Shown here one piece after another: positions 1 through 6,111 of a stretch of DNA of 10,501 nt (the stretch's first letter is position 1; each line of letters begins with the position of its first letter). Under the pieces are notes generated by a model. The model was not told the DNA's origin, made no database searches, and worked only from the letters and a program-made list of their open reading frames with translations. The position numbers and the translations under genes are program-made. Source of the stretch: DASUWK01 sp036378435 (GTDB lineage Bacteria; Chloroflexota; Dormibacteria; Dormibacterales; Dormibacteraceae); assembly GCA_036378435.1 (NCBI GenBank), contig DASUWK010000012.1, forward strand, positions 1 to 10,501, written 5' to 3'.

Positions 1-261
1 GTAGGCCATCACGCGCTCGCCGGTGCGGGCGGGATCAATCCCGGGTCCAGTCGCGATGACGCGCGCGACCAGCTCATGGCCGGGGACGCGCGGCATGTCT
101 TCGGGATCCCTGCCGAGGTGGCGGGCGATGCAGTTGAGGACGGTCAGCCCGACGCCGCAGGCCTCGACTTCGATCAGGACCGCGCCGTCCGCGGCTACCG
201 GTTCGCGCAGCTCTTCCGCGACCAGCTCGCCGCGCCAGGAGTGCAGGCGCAGGCCTTTCAC
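1..261 (-). CDS. MDR alcohol dehydrogenase, N-terminal part (runs off left edge)
   Basis: The complement gives 87 codons from a GTG at 261-259, reading VKGLRLHSWRGELVAEEL and later a PRVPGHEL motif. This is the GroES-like N-terminal domain of medium-chain (zinc-type) alcohol dehydrogenases, NAD(P)-dependent cytosolic enzymes that oxidise alcohols or reduce carbonyls or enoyl groups. The GHE at residues 61-63 matches the conserved metal-binding His region. In the usual CGxC motif, the position of the catalytic-zinc Cys is Gly here (ACGVGLT, G38), so this may be a zinc-poor or zinc-free branch of the superfamily. A GGAG lies just upstream but with only 1 nt of spacing, so the start is not certain; the frame stays open further upstream without a better start. 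The gene is divergent from the downstream catabolic cluster. The cofactor-binding half is outside the window. Confidence 0.75.
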   Translation of the reverse strand, partial: MKGLRLHSWRGELVAEELREPVAADGAVLIEVEACGVGLTVLNCIARHLGRDPEDMPRVPGHELVARVIATGPGIDPARTGERVMAY

Positions 262-288
262 TCTCCGAAATCCTATTCCGCGAGGCGC

Positions 289-498
289 GTGGAGCTGGTC
301 AACTCCTCGAACTTCGGCGCGATGCGGCTGCCCTCGCGCTGGCGCGGAGGTCCCGACGTCGTGGTCCACCTGCTGGGCACGCCGGCCAGCCTGAATAGGG
401 CGCTGGACGCTCTCGGACGCGGCGGACGGCTCGTCGGCGTCGCATTCCCGGTCGCGCCGCGGGAGCTCGTCTTCCGTGAGATCTCCGTTCTCGCCTAG
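289..498 (+). pseudogene. Remnant of an MDR dehydrogenase cofactor-binding domain
   Basis: This frame encodes GGPDVVVHLLGTPASLNRAL, then a segment with GRGGRLVGVAFP and FREISVLA before TAG at 496-498. That order (ADVVVD..GT, then GGRLV.VG, then REISVLGS) is the second half of the Rossmann domain of zinc-type alcohol dehydrogenases and quinone oxidoreductases. The GxGxxG half of the Rossmann fold and the GroES-like domain are missing, and translation stops where family members continue for a further 60-80 residues. It is therefore a fragment and not a working gene. It lies head-to-head with the start of the minus-strand dehydrogenase of the same superfamily and directly upstream of the cluster promoter region. 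Its left limit is unclear; 289 is the first GTG near the recognisable homology. It may be debris of a duplicated or rearranged dehydrogenase gene. Confidence 0.6.
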
Positions 499-533
499 AC
501 TTCAGTCAGCCCGTTTCAGTGTAGAGAACGATA

Positions 534-548
534 TTCCGCTACGCGGAA
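534..548. promoter_or_regulatory. Palindromic operator candidate TTCCGCTACGCGGAA
   Basis: A perfect inverted repeat with 6-bp arms and a 3-bp spacer (TTCCGC-TAC-GCGGAA) lies 12 bp before the ATG of the first cluster gene and just before its ribosome-binding site. Size and symmetry suit a dimeric repressor. The TTCCGC/GCGGAA arms resemble operators I associate with IclR-family regulators of catabolic operons, but that is recollection and not something tested here. No regulator gene lies in the window. No convincing -35/-10 pair was found in the short stretch 499-533. Confidence 0.5.
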
Positions 549-549
549 C

Positions 550-555
550 AGGAGG
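550..555 (+). promoter_or_regulatory. Strong Shine-Dalgarno AGGAGG for the first cluster gene
   Basis: AGGAGG sits 5 nt before the ATG at 561. It fixes that start and is the strongest ribosome-binding site in the window, as expected for the leading gene of an operon. Confidence 0.8.
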
Positions 556-560
556 AACCG

Positions 561-1853
561 ATGCCCGACAACCAAACTACGCCCTTCGGCAAGGGCATGG
601 ACCTGTCCTTCCTGGAGAAGCCGCACGAGTTCGATCCCCGGCGCACCTACAGCACGACTGGCACCGACTGGCAGGCTCGCGTCGACTTCGACCGCCTCCG
701 CCGCGACCGCCTTGCCCGAGCCCGGATGATGATGGAGAAGCACGACCTGGGCGCTCTGGTCTGCTTCGTGGGCGAGAACGTCCGCTACATCACGAGCGTC
801 TACCAGGGCAACTGGAAGAACAACATCTTCATCCGCTACTGCGTGCTGCCGCGCGGCGGCGACCCGGTTCTCTTCGAGACCGCCGGCTCGGACATGGAGT
901 GCGCCAAGATCGATGCGCCCTGGCTGAAGGGCAACATCCGGCCCGCCATCACCTGGAAGTGGGCCGAGACCGCCGAGACCATGATGGCGGACCGCATGGT
1001 CGGCTCCATCTACCGGGTGCTCGAGGAGCACAAGCTGACCAAGGAAAAGATCGGGGTCGACATGATGGATCCCTCGGCGACCGCCGCTTTCCAGCGCGCC
1101 GGCCTCGACATCGTCAGCGCCTGGCCGGCGATGTCGGGCGCGCGGGTCGTCAAAACGCCGGACGAGATCGAGTGCCTGAAGATCTCCTCGGCGATCGGCG
1201 ACACCTCGATGTGGAAGATCGAGCACGAGTGGCTCAAGCCCGGCGTCAGCGAGGCCCACATCACGGCCAAGGTCAACGAGTACCTCTACGAGAAGGGCTT
1301 CGACTTCGTCTACGACATCATCGTCGCCTCGGGCGGCAACACCAGCCCCTACCGCCGCTGGCACACGGACAAGACGATCCGGCTCGGCGACCTGGTCATC
1401 GTCGACCAGAACGCGATCGGCCCCGGCGGCTACTTCGTCGACTTCGTCCGCTGCTTCAAGGTCGGCGGCAACCTGACTCCCCGCGAGAAGGACCTCTACA
1501 AGGAGTGCCACGAGTCGATGTACGCGGCGATCGAGATGATGAAGGCGGGCAACACCACTGCCGACGTCGCCTCCAAGCTGCCGATCTACGCCGACGACGA
1601 GTACGGCACGGTCACGCTCCAGCAGTTCGCGCACTCCATCGGCCTCTCGCTCTACGAGGGCATGTGGATCTCGCGCGCCTACTCACTGCAGTACCCGGTC
1701 GAGCTGCAGGAGGGGATGTACTTCGCCGCCGAGACCTTCGCCGGACACCCCGGGCTGGAGCAGACCGTGCGGCTGGAGGAGAACCTGCTCGTCACCAAGG
1801 ACGGGCCGATCATCTTCACCAAGTACCCGTTCTATGAGGAGGCGCTGAACTAG
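561..1853 (+). CDS. M24 family (creatinase / Xaa-Pro peptidase fold) hydrolase or lyase, DddP-like
   Basis: A 430-residue protein with a creatinase-like N-terminal domain (about residues 40-185) and a pita-bread M24 catalytic domain (about 195-430, opening at RVVKTPDEIE). The metal-ligand set is visible: D282 and D294 in VIVDQNAIGPGGYFVDF, H358 in AHSIGL, E391 in FAAETF and E407 in RLEENLLVT. The family covers aminopeptidase P, prolidase, creatinase, ectoine hydrolase and the DMSP lyase DddP. The ASGGNTSPY stretch and the TKYPF C-terminus recall DddP-type members, but the third Asp that DddP has near the first ligand appears as Asn (N284). The His motif is AHSIG where most members have GHGIG. 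No signal peptide is seen, so it is probably cytosolic. It is the first gene of the cluster. Substrate unknown; cleavage of a C-N bond or a lyase reaction are both possible. The family call is firm, the function is not. Confidence 0.85.
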   Translation: MPDNQTTPFGKGMDLSFLEKPHEFDPRRTYSTTGTDWQARVDFDRLRRDRLARARMMMEKHDLGALVCFVGENVRYITSVYQGNWKNNIFIRYCVLPRGGDPVLFETAGSDMECAKIDAPWLKGNIRPAITWKWAETAETMMADRMVGSIYRVLEEHKLTKEKIGVDMMDPSATAAFQRAGLDIVSAWPAMSGARVVKTPDEIECLKISSAIGDTSMWKIEHEWLKPGVSEAHITAKVNEYLYEKGFDFVYDIIVASGGNTSPYRRWHTDKTIRLGDLVIVDQNAIGPGGYFVDFVRCFKVGGNLTPREKDLYKECHESMYAAIEMMKAGNTTADVASKLPIYADDEYGTVTLQQFAHSIGLSLYEGMWISRAYSLQYPVELQEGMYFAAETFAGHPGLEQTVRLEENLLVTKDGPIIFTKYPFYEEALN

Positions 1854-1868
1854 AGGCCAGGCCTCTAG
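1850..1868. repeat. 19-nt perfect palindrome over a stop codon and the next gene's RBS
   Basis: CTAGAGGCC-A-GGCCTCTAG is a perfect 9+1+9 inverted repeat. It contains the TAG stop of the M24 gene (1851-1853), and its right arm overlaps the AGGG (1867-1870) that serves as ribosome-binding site for the ATG at 1880. As RNA it can form a 7-bp stem with a 5-nt loop. It could be a protein-binding site or a structure that couples translation of the two genes. No U-run follows, so it is not a rho-independent terminator. Confidence 0.6.
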
Positions 1869-1879
1869 GGTCGCAATAG

Positions 1880-2857
1880 ATGCCCCAACAGGTCCTGATC
1901 ACCGACCAGGTCTTCGGCGGCACCACGATCGAGCGCTCGCTGCTCGAGCCGCTGGGGGTCGAGGTGATCGAGGCGCCGCAGGCGGACGAGCCCACTCTCG
2001 TCCGCCTCGCCCGCGGCGTGGCGGGCATCCTGGTCTGCTACGCGCCTCTGACCGAGGCGGTCCTCGAGGCCGCCGCACCCACCTGCAAGGTCGTCGCCCG
2101 CTACGGGATCGGCTACGACAACGTGCCGGTCGCGGCGGCGACCCGACTCGGAATGGTGGTCACCAACGTCCCCGACTACTGCCTGGACGAGGTCGCCGAC
2201 CACACCCTGGCGCTGCTGCTGGCAGTGGCGCGCGGCGTCGCCTTCATGGACCGCTCGGTGCGCGGCGGCGAATGGAAGGTGCCCCAGGCCGGCATCAACC
2301 GGCTGCGGGGCCGGCGGCTGGCGCTGCTCGGCGTGGGACGGATCGGCAGCCGCGTGGCCACACGCGCTCAGGCTTTCGGCATCGAGGTCGTGGCCTACGA
2401 CCCCTTCGTGAAGGAGTGGAACTTCGCGGGCGTCGAGCGCGCCGCCTCAGTCGAGGAGGCCGTCGCGGAGGCGGATGTCATCAGCATCCACGCGCCGCTG
2501 ACGCCGGAGAACCGCCACCTGATCGATGAGCGGCTGATCGGACAGCTGCGGCGCACGCCCGTCCTGATCAACACCGCGCGGGGGCCGCTGGTCGACCTCG
2601 AGGCCGCCACCCGCGCGCTGGAGCATGGACGGCTGAGCGCGGTCGCGCTCGACGTCACCGAGCCGGAGCCGCTGCCCGCGGACCATCCGCTGCGCAGCCA
2701 CCCGCGCGCGCTGATCACCCCGCACGCGTCCTTTTATTCCAAGGAGGCGCAGGACGAGCTGCAGCGGCGGGCGGCCGAAGAGGTGGTGCGCAGCCTTGAG
2801 GGAGAGCCACCGAGGTGCCCGGTCAATCCCGAGGTCGTCGCCACCAGCCGTGGCTGA
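1880..2857 (+). CDS. D-isomer-specific 2-hydroxyacid dehydrogenase (CtBP-like branch)
   Basis: A 325-residue cytosolic NAD(P)-dependent oxidoreductase that interconverts a 2-hydroxyacid and a 2-oxoacid. Visible features are the ARYGIGYDNV segment (73-82), the cofactor motif GVGRIG (151-156) with an acidic D174 after the second strand, which suggests NAD(H), and the catalytic triad R234 (NTARGPLVD), E263 (DVTEPEP) and H282 (TPHASFYS). The PHASFYS form with Tyr-Ser after the His is typical of the CtBP / hydroxypyruvate-reductase-like branch and not of phosphoglycerate dehydrogenase, and no ACT domain is present. Length is normal. The ATG at 1880 follows the previous stop by 26 nt with AGGG 9 nt upstream. 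The end overlaps the following SDR start by 8 nt, so the two are probably translationally coupled. It is likely to process a hydroxyacid or oxoacid intermediate; the substrate cannot be read from sequence. Confidence 0.9.
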   Translation: MPQQVLITDQVFGGTTIERSLLEPLGVEVIEAPQADEPTLVRLARGVAGILVCYAPLTEAVLEAAAPTCKVVARYGIGYDNVPVAAATRLGMVVTNVPDYCLDEVADHTLALLLAVARGVAFMDRSVRGGEWKVPQAGINRLRGRRLALLGVGRIGSRVATRAQAFGIEVVAYDPFVKEWNFAGVERAASVEEAVAEADVISIHAPLTPENRHLIDERLIGQLRRTPVLINTARGPLVDLEAATRALEHGRLSAVALDVTEPEPLPADHPLRSHPRALITPHASFYSKEAQDELQRRAAEEVVRSLEGEPPRCPVNPEVVATSRG

Positions 2858-3638
2858 CACTGCCCCGGCGGCGACCCCCATCTACCCCGATCTGAAGGGC
2901 AAGGTCGCGGTCGTGACCGGCGGCTCAAGGGGCATCGGCCGCTGCACGTGCGACCTGCTCGCGGCCAACGAGGCCAAGGTGGCGGTGGTGGCCCGCGACC
3001 AACGTGCCATCGACCGGGTTGTGGACACCCTGCGCGACGGCGGAGCCGAAGCCATCGGCGTCAGCGCCGACGTCATGAGCTACCCCGACATCGAGCGGAT
3101 GCGCGGTCAGGTGGAGGCGGAGTTGGGACCGGCCGACCTGCTGATCCCTTTCGCGGGCGGCTTCGCGGCCTACACGCGGACGTGGGAGATCACGGAGGAG
3201 GAGTGGCACGCCGTCCTCGACTCCAACCTGACCTCAACCTTCCTCACCTGCAAGTCCTTCCTGCCCGGGATGATCGAACGCAACCGCGGAGCGATCGTGA
3301 CCATGGCCTCCAACGGCGGCCGCTTCCTCGACATCCTGCTCACCTCGTCCTACGCCGCGGCCAAGGCGGCGATCGTGATGTTCACCCGCCACCTCGCCAA
3401 AGAGGTCGGCGAGTATGGAATCCGCGTCAACTGCGTGGCGCCGGCCACCGTCCTCTCGGAGCGGGTGACCCGGATCATGACCCCGGAGCGCATCGAGGAG
3501 GTGGCCGCGCTGTCCCCGCTGGGCCGGATCGGCGATCCCGAAGACGCCGCGCTGGCCGCGCTGTTCCTGCTTTCCGACTCCGCCCGCTGGATCACCGGGG
3601 TGACTCTCGACGTCGCCGGTGGCCGCATCATGCTCTGA
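2850..3638 (+). CDS. Short-chain dehydrogenase/reductase (SDR, FabG-like)
   Basis: A classical SDR of 262 residues from a GTG at 2850. An upstream in-frame ATG at 2796 would add 18 residues inside the previous gene, with no family support. Motifs in order: TGGSRGIG cofactor site (23-30), ADV (73-75), catalytic Asn126 in SNLTST, Ser154 in MASNGG, and Y168-x3-K172 in SSYAAAK. The usual NNAG after strand 4 is replaced by PFAGG (100-104). Ser154 lies 14 residues before the Tyr instead of 13, implying a one-residue longer loop. The C-terminus (WITGVTLDVAGG) is typical. It would catalyse NAD(P)-linked oxidation of a hydroxyl or reduction of a keto group. The R27 of the first loop and R49/D50 after strand 2 do not decide cofactor choice. 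It overlaps the preceding dehydrogenase by 8 nt and is part of the cluster. Confidence 0.9.
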   Translation: MADTAPAATPIYPDLKGKVAVVTGGSRGIGRCTCDLLAANEAKVAVVARDQRAIDRVVDTLRDGGAEAIGVSADVMSYPDIERMRGQVEAELGPADLLIPFAGGFAAYTRTWEITEEEWHAVLDSNLTSTFLTCKSFLPGMIERNRGAIVTMASNGGRFLDILLTSSYAAAKAAIVMFTRHLAKEVGEYGIRVNCVAPATVLSERVTRIMTPERIEEVAALSPLGRIGDPEDAALAALFLLSDSARWITGVTLDVAGGRIML

Positions 3639-3640
3639 CG

Positions 3641-3871
3641 GTGGCGAGCGCGGCGACTCCCTTTTTCCGGCCGCCACCCGAGCTGGTCGAGCTGTGCGCG
3701 GAGGCGCGCGAGTTCGCGGCTGGCGCACGTTGGGGGCTGTCGCGTGTCGGCGATGGAGAACCGAGACTCAGGAGTCGAGAAGTGCCTCCGCGACTGCCTG
3801 CCCTTCCTGCACTCCGGCGGCGCCCGGACTCGCACCGGCTGCGCATCACGAACATCCTCAGAGGGAGCTGA
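3641..3871 (+). pseudogene. Possible internally deleted acyl-CoA dehydrogenase remnant
   Basis: This 230-bp stretch lies between the SDR stop and the amidohydrolase start. From GTG 3641 one frame reads FRPPPELVELCAEAREFAAG, like the first helix of acyl-CoA dehydrogenases. About 100 bp on, another frame reads VEKCLRDCLPFLHSGG, and the first frame then resumes with DSHRLRITNILRGS before TGA at 3869-3871. The last two parts together resemble the family's C-terminal helix (RD..., GGT.., R..I...L). Around 300 residues would be missing between the ends, so it would be non-functional. Taken as one open frame it is a 76-residue protein with no recognisable fold and no good ribosome-binding site. The identification rests on short similarities recalled from memory and could be wrong. 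Confidence 0.35.
3861..3867 (+). promoter_or_regulatory. Shine-Dalgarno GAGGGAG that decides a TTG start
   Basis: GAGGGAG lies 5 nt before TTG at 3873. It supports the TTG over the in-frame ATG at 3744, which would add 43 residues with no family match. Confidence 0.75.
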
Positions 3872-3872
3872 T

Positions 3873-4838
3873 TTGAAGATCGACGTCCACAACCACGCCA
3901 TCCCGGAGCCGGTGATCGAGCTCCTCAAAAGCGATCCCGCCTACCGCACGACCATCGAAGGGGATCGCGTGAGCGGCGCCAACCACGTCAGCTTCGAGCT
4001 GTTCGCGTCCTTCCGCGACCCTGACGCCAAGCTCAAGGAGCTGGAGTCGAAGCGGCTGGAGGGCGCGGTGGTGTCGCCCGCGCCGCCGATTTTCTTCTAC
4101 GACGTCGACCCCGAGGCCGGCGAGCGGATGGCCCGCGCCGCCAACCAGGGCCTCAAGGAGTTCGCCGCGGCGCATCCCGACCGCTACCGCTGGATGGCGC
4201 ACGTGCCCCTGGCCAGTCCCGAGCGCGCGCCGGCGGTCCTCGAAGAGGCGGTGCGCGAGGGTGCGGTCGCTGTCGAGGTGGCCACCAACGTGGCGGGCGG
4301 CCGGCTCGACGAGGAGCGCTACGAGCCCTTCTGGGCGGCCGCCGAACGATTGGGAACGCCAGTCCTGCTCCACCCCGCCTACAACGAGCCGCACCGCGGA
4401 CTGAACGACTACTACCTGCAGAACGTGATCGGCAACCAGCTCGAGACCACGATCGCGGTCGAGCGGCTGATCTGCGCCGGGGTCCTCGACCGCCACCCCC
4501 GCCTGCGAGTGCTGCTCGTACACGCTGGCGGCTACTACCCGTTCCAGGCGGGGCGGCTCCGGCACGCGCGGGCGGTCCGGCCCGAGCTGCGGTCGGCACC
4601 CGAAGACCCCTGGAAGTACATGGGGCAGGTGCTGGTCGACACCATCACCCACGACGCGGCGGCGCTCCGCTACCTGATCGACCGCGCCGGCGTCGACAAC
4701 GTCCTGGTGGGCACCGACCTGCCCTTCGACATGGCCACTCCGCAGCCGGTCGCCGCTCTCGAAGAGGCGGCCGACGAGCGGACCACGCGCACCATCGCGG
4801 AGAGCAACCCCGCCCGGCTCTTCCGCTTCGAGGACTGA
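3873..4838 (+). CDS. ACMSD-type amidohydrolase (amidohydrolase_2 family)
   Basis: A 321-residue TIM-barrel metal enzyme starting at TTG 3873, giving MKIDVHNHAIPEP. The metal site matches 2-amino-3-carboxymuconate-6-semialdehyde decarboxylase and its relatives: H6 and H8 (HxH on strand 1), H167 (LLHPAYNEP), H217 (VHAGGYYPF) and D282 (GTDLPFDM), with spacings close to those of known ACMSD enzymes. Members are zinc (or Mn) enzymes that decarboxylate aromatic or vinylogous carboxylic acids, or hydrolyse lactones such as 2-pyrone-4,6-dicarboxylate. The family is cytosolic and normally 300-350 residues, so this one is complete. The ribosome-binding site is strong. The following gene begins 13 nt after the stop. 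In this cluster a decarboxylation or ring-hydrolysis step is the natural reading. The association with a kynurenine-formamidase-like cyclase is reminiscent of tryptophan catabolism, but the other genes of that route are absent. Confidence 0.88.
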   Translation: MKIDVHNHAIPEPVIELLKSDPAYRTTIEGDRVSGANHVSFELFASFRDPDAKLKELESKRLEGAVVSPAPPIFFYDVDPEAGERMARAANQGLKEFAAAHPDRYRWMAHVPLASPERAPAVLEEAVREGAVAVEVATNVAGGRLDEERYEPFWAAAERLGTPVLLHPAYNEPHRGLNDYYLQNVIGNQLETTIAVERLICAGVLDRHPRLRVLLVHAGGYYPFQAGRLRHARAVRPELRSAPEDPWKYMGQVLVDTITHDAAALRYLIDRAGVDNVLVGTDLPFDMATPQPVAALEEAADERTTRTIAESNPARLFRFED

Positions 4839-4851
4839 AGGAGAAGCCTGA

Positions 4852-6111
4852 ATGGCCGAGAACGAGCCCTGGAAGACAAACGACTACTTCGTCAGCCCCT
4901 GGAACTACCAGGAGGAAGCGAACGCGGGCTTCAGCCCGCCCAAGCGGATCGAGGTCCACGACGTCACACTGCGCGACGGCGAGCAGCAGGCCGGCGTGGA
5001 GTTCACGCCCGATGAGAAGCTGCGCATCGCCGAGCGACTGGCGGAGGCCGGGGTGCAGCGGATCGAAGCCGGCCTGCCCGCGGTCTCGCCGGCCGATGCG
5101 GAGGCGGTGAAGCGGATCGCCGCCGCCGGCCTGCCGGCTCGGATCTTCAGCTTCTCGCGCTGCATGGTCGACGACGTCAAGCGCGCCCTTGATACCGGCG
5201 TCGAGGGGATCGTGATGGAGATCCCCTCCAGCGAGCACATCATCAAGTACGCCTACAAGTGGGAGTACGAGCGGGCGCTGGAGCTGACCATCGAGTCGAC
5301 CCGCTTCGCGCACGAGAACGGACTCAAGGTCTCCTTCTTCCCGATCGACTCGACCCGGGCCGACATCACGACCTTCCTGAACATGATCGAGGTCATCGCC
5401 CGCGACGGGCACATGGACTCGCTGGCCCTGGTCGACACCTTCGGCGTGCTCTCACCCAACGCGGCGGCCTTCATGGCGCGCAAGGTGCGGGAGCGGATCG
5501 ACAAGCCGCTCGAAGCGCACTTTCACATGGACTTCTCGATGGGCGTCGCCAACACGGTGATGGCCGTCGTCAACGGTGTTGAAACAGTCCAGGTGTCGGT
5601 GACCGGGACCGGCGAGCGGGCGGGCAACACGCCGCTCGAGGACACCGTGCTCGCGCTCAAGACCATGTACGGCATCGAGAGCGGGATCGACTTCTCGAAG
5701 CTGTACGGGCTCTCGAAAACCGTGCGCGAGGCGGCTCGCCTGAGCGTCCCGCCCAACCGCGGGATCGTCGGCGACCGGCTGTTCCACGTTGAGTCCGGGA
5801 TCATCGCGACCTGGGTCAAGAACGTCGGCAGTGAGCACCTGACCGAGGCCTTCCCCTTCCGCCCCGAGTTCGTCGGCCAGACCGGTCCCGAGATCGTGCT
5901 CGGCAAGGGCAGCGGCCTCGACTCGGTCCTGGTCTGGCTCGACAAGACCGGCTTCGGCCCGGCCGGCGACGAAGAGATGAATGCCATCCTGCAGGAGGTC
6001 AAGTCGACTTCGCTCCAGAAGCACGGGCTGCTCGACGAGGACGACTTCGTGCGCATAGCAGAGGGCGTGCTCAAGCGCTCGCCTCGAAGCGGTGCGGGAG
6101 CCTCGCGCTGA
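4852..6111 (+). CDS. DRE-TIM acyl-CoA enzyme, 2-isopropylmalate/homocitrate synthase-like
   Basis: A 419-residue HMGL-like TIM barrel. The opening motif HDVTLRDGEQQAG places the catalytic Arg at 41, the metal Asp at 42 and Glu at 44. The later metal motif is HFHMD (H223, H225), and the cofactor-end signature GTGERAGN (252-259) is that of the Claisen-condensing branch (2-isopropylmalate, homocitrate and citramalate synthases), which joins acetyl-CoA to a 2-oxoacid. Two differences stand out. The usual HxHND reads HFHMDF, and there is no C-terminal LeuA regulatory domain; about 100 residues after the barrel look like a short lid region only. An N-terminal extension of about 33 residues, rich in Trp and Tyr, precedes the barrel. 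AAGGAG lies 8 nt before the ATG. The stop shares one base with the next start (TGATG). In a catabolic cluster it may act on an unusual oxoacid or run as a lyase. Superfamily firm, reaction open. Confidence 0.88.
   Translation: MAENEPWKTNDYFVSPWNYQEEANAGFSPPKRIEVHDVTLRDGEQQAGVEFTPDEKLRIAERLAEAGVQRIEAGLPAVSPADAEAVKRIAAAGLPARIFSFSRCMVDDVKRALDTGVEGIVMEIPSSEHIIKYAYKWEYERALELTIESTRFAHENGLKVSFFPIDSTRADITTFLNMIEVIARDGHMDSLALVDTFGVLSPNAAAFMARKVRERIDKPLEAHFHMDFSMGVANTVMAVVNGVETVQVSVTGTGERAGNTPLEDTVLALKTMYGIESGIDFSKLYGLSKTVREAARLSVPPNRGIVGDRLFHVESGIIATWVKNVGSEHLTEAFPFRPEFVGQTGPEIVLGKGSGLDSVLVWLDKTGFGPAGDEEMNAILQEVKSTSLQKHGLLDEDDFVRIAEGVLKRSPRSGAGASR

Noticed and set aside
516..1634. 372-codon minus-strand frame opposite the M24 gene
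   Set aside because: Asp/Val/Leu-rich antisense shadow typical of high-GC codon bias; no motif and no ribosome-binding site seen.
476..1837. 453-codon plus-strand frame overlapping the M24 gene
   Set aside because: The translation is Arg/Pro-rich shadow; the other frame carries all M24 ligands and an ideal ribosome-binding site.
2796..2849. Longer SDR starting at ATG 2796
   Set aside because: It would lie fully inside the preceding dehydrogenase and add an unrelated Arg/Ser-rich stretch; GTG 2850 gives a normal SDR N-terminus.
3744..3872. Longer amidohydrolase starting at ATG 3744
   Set aside because: The extra 43 residues do not match the family, whose HxH lies a few residues from the N-terminus, and TTG 3873 has a well-spaced GAGGGAG.
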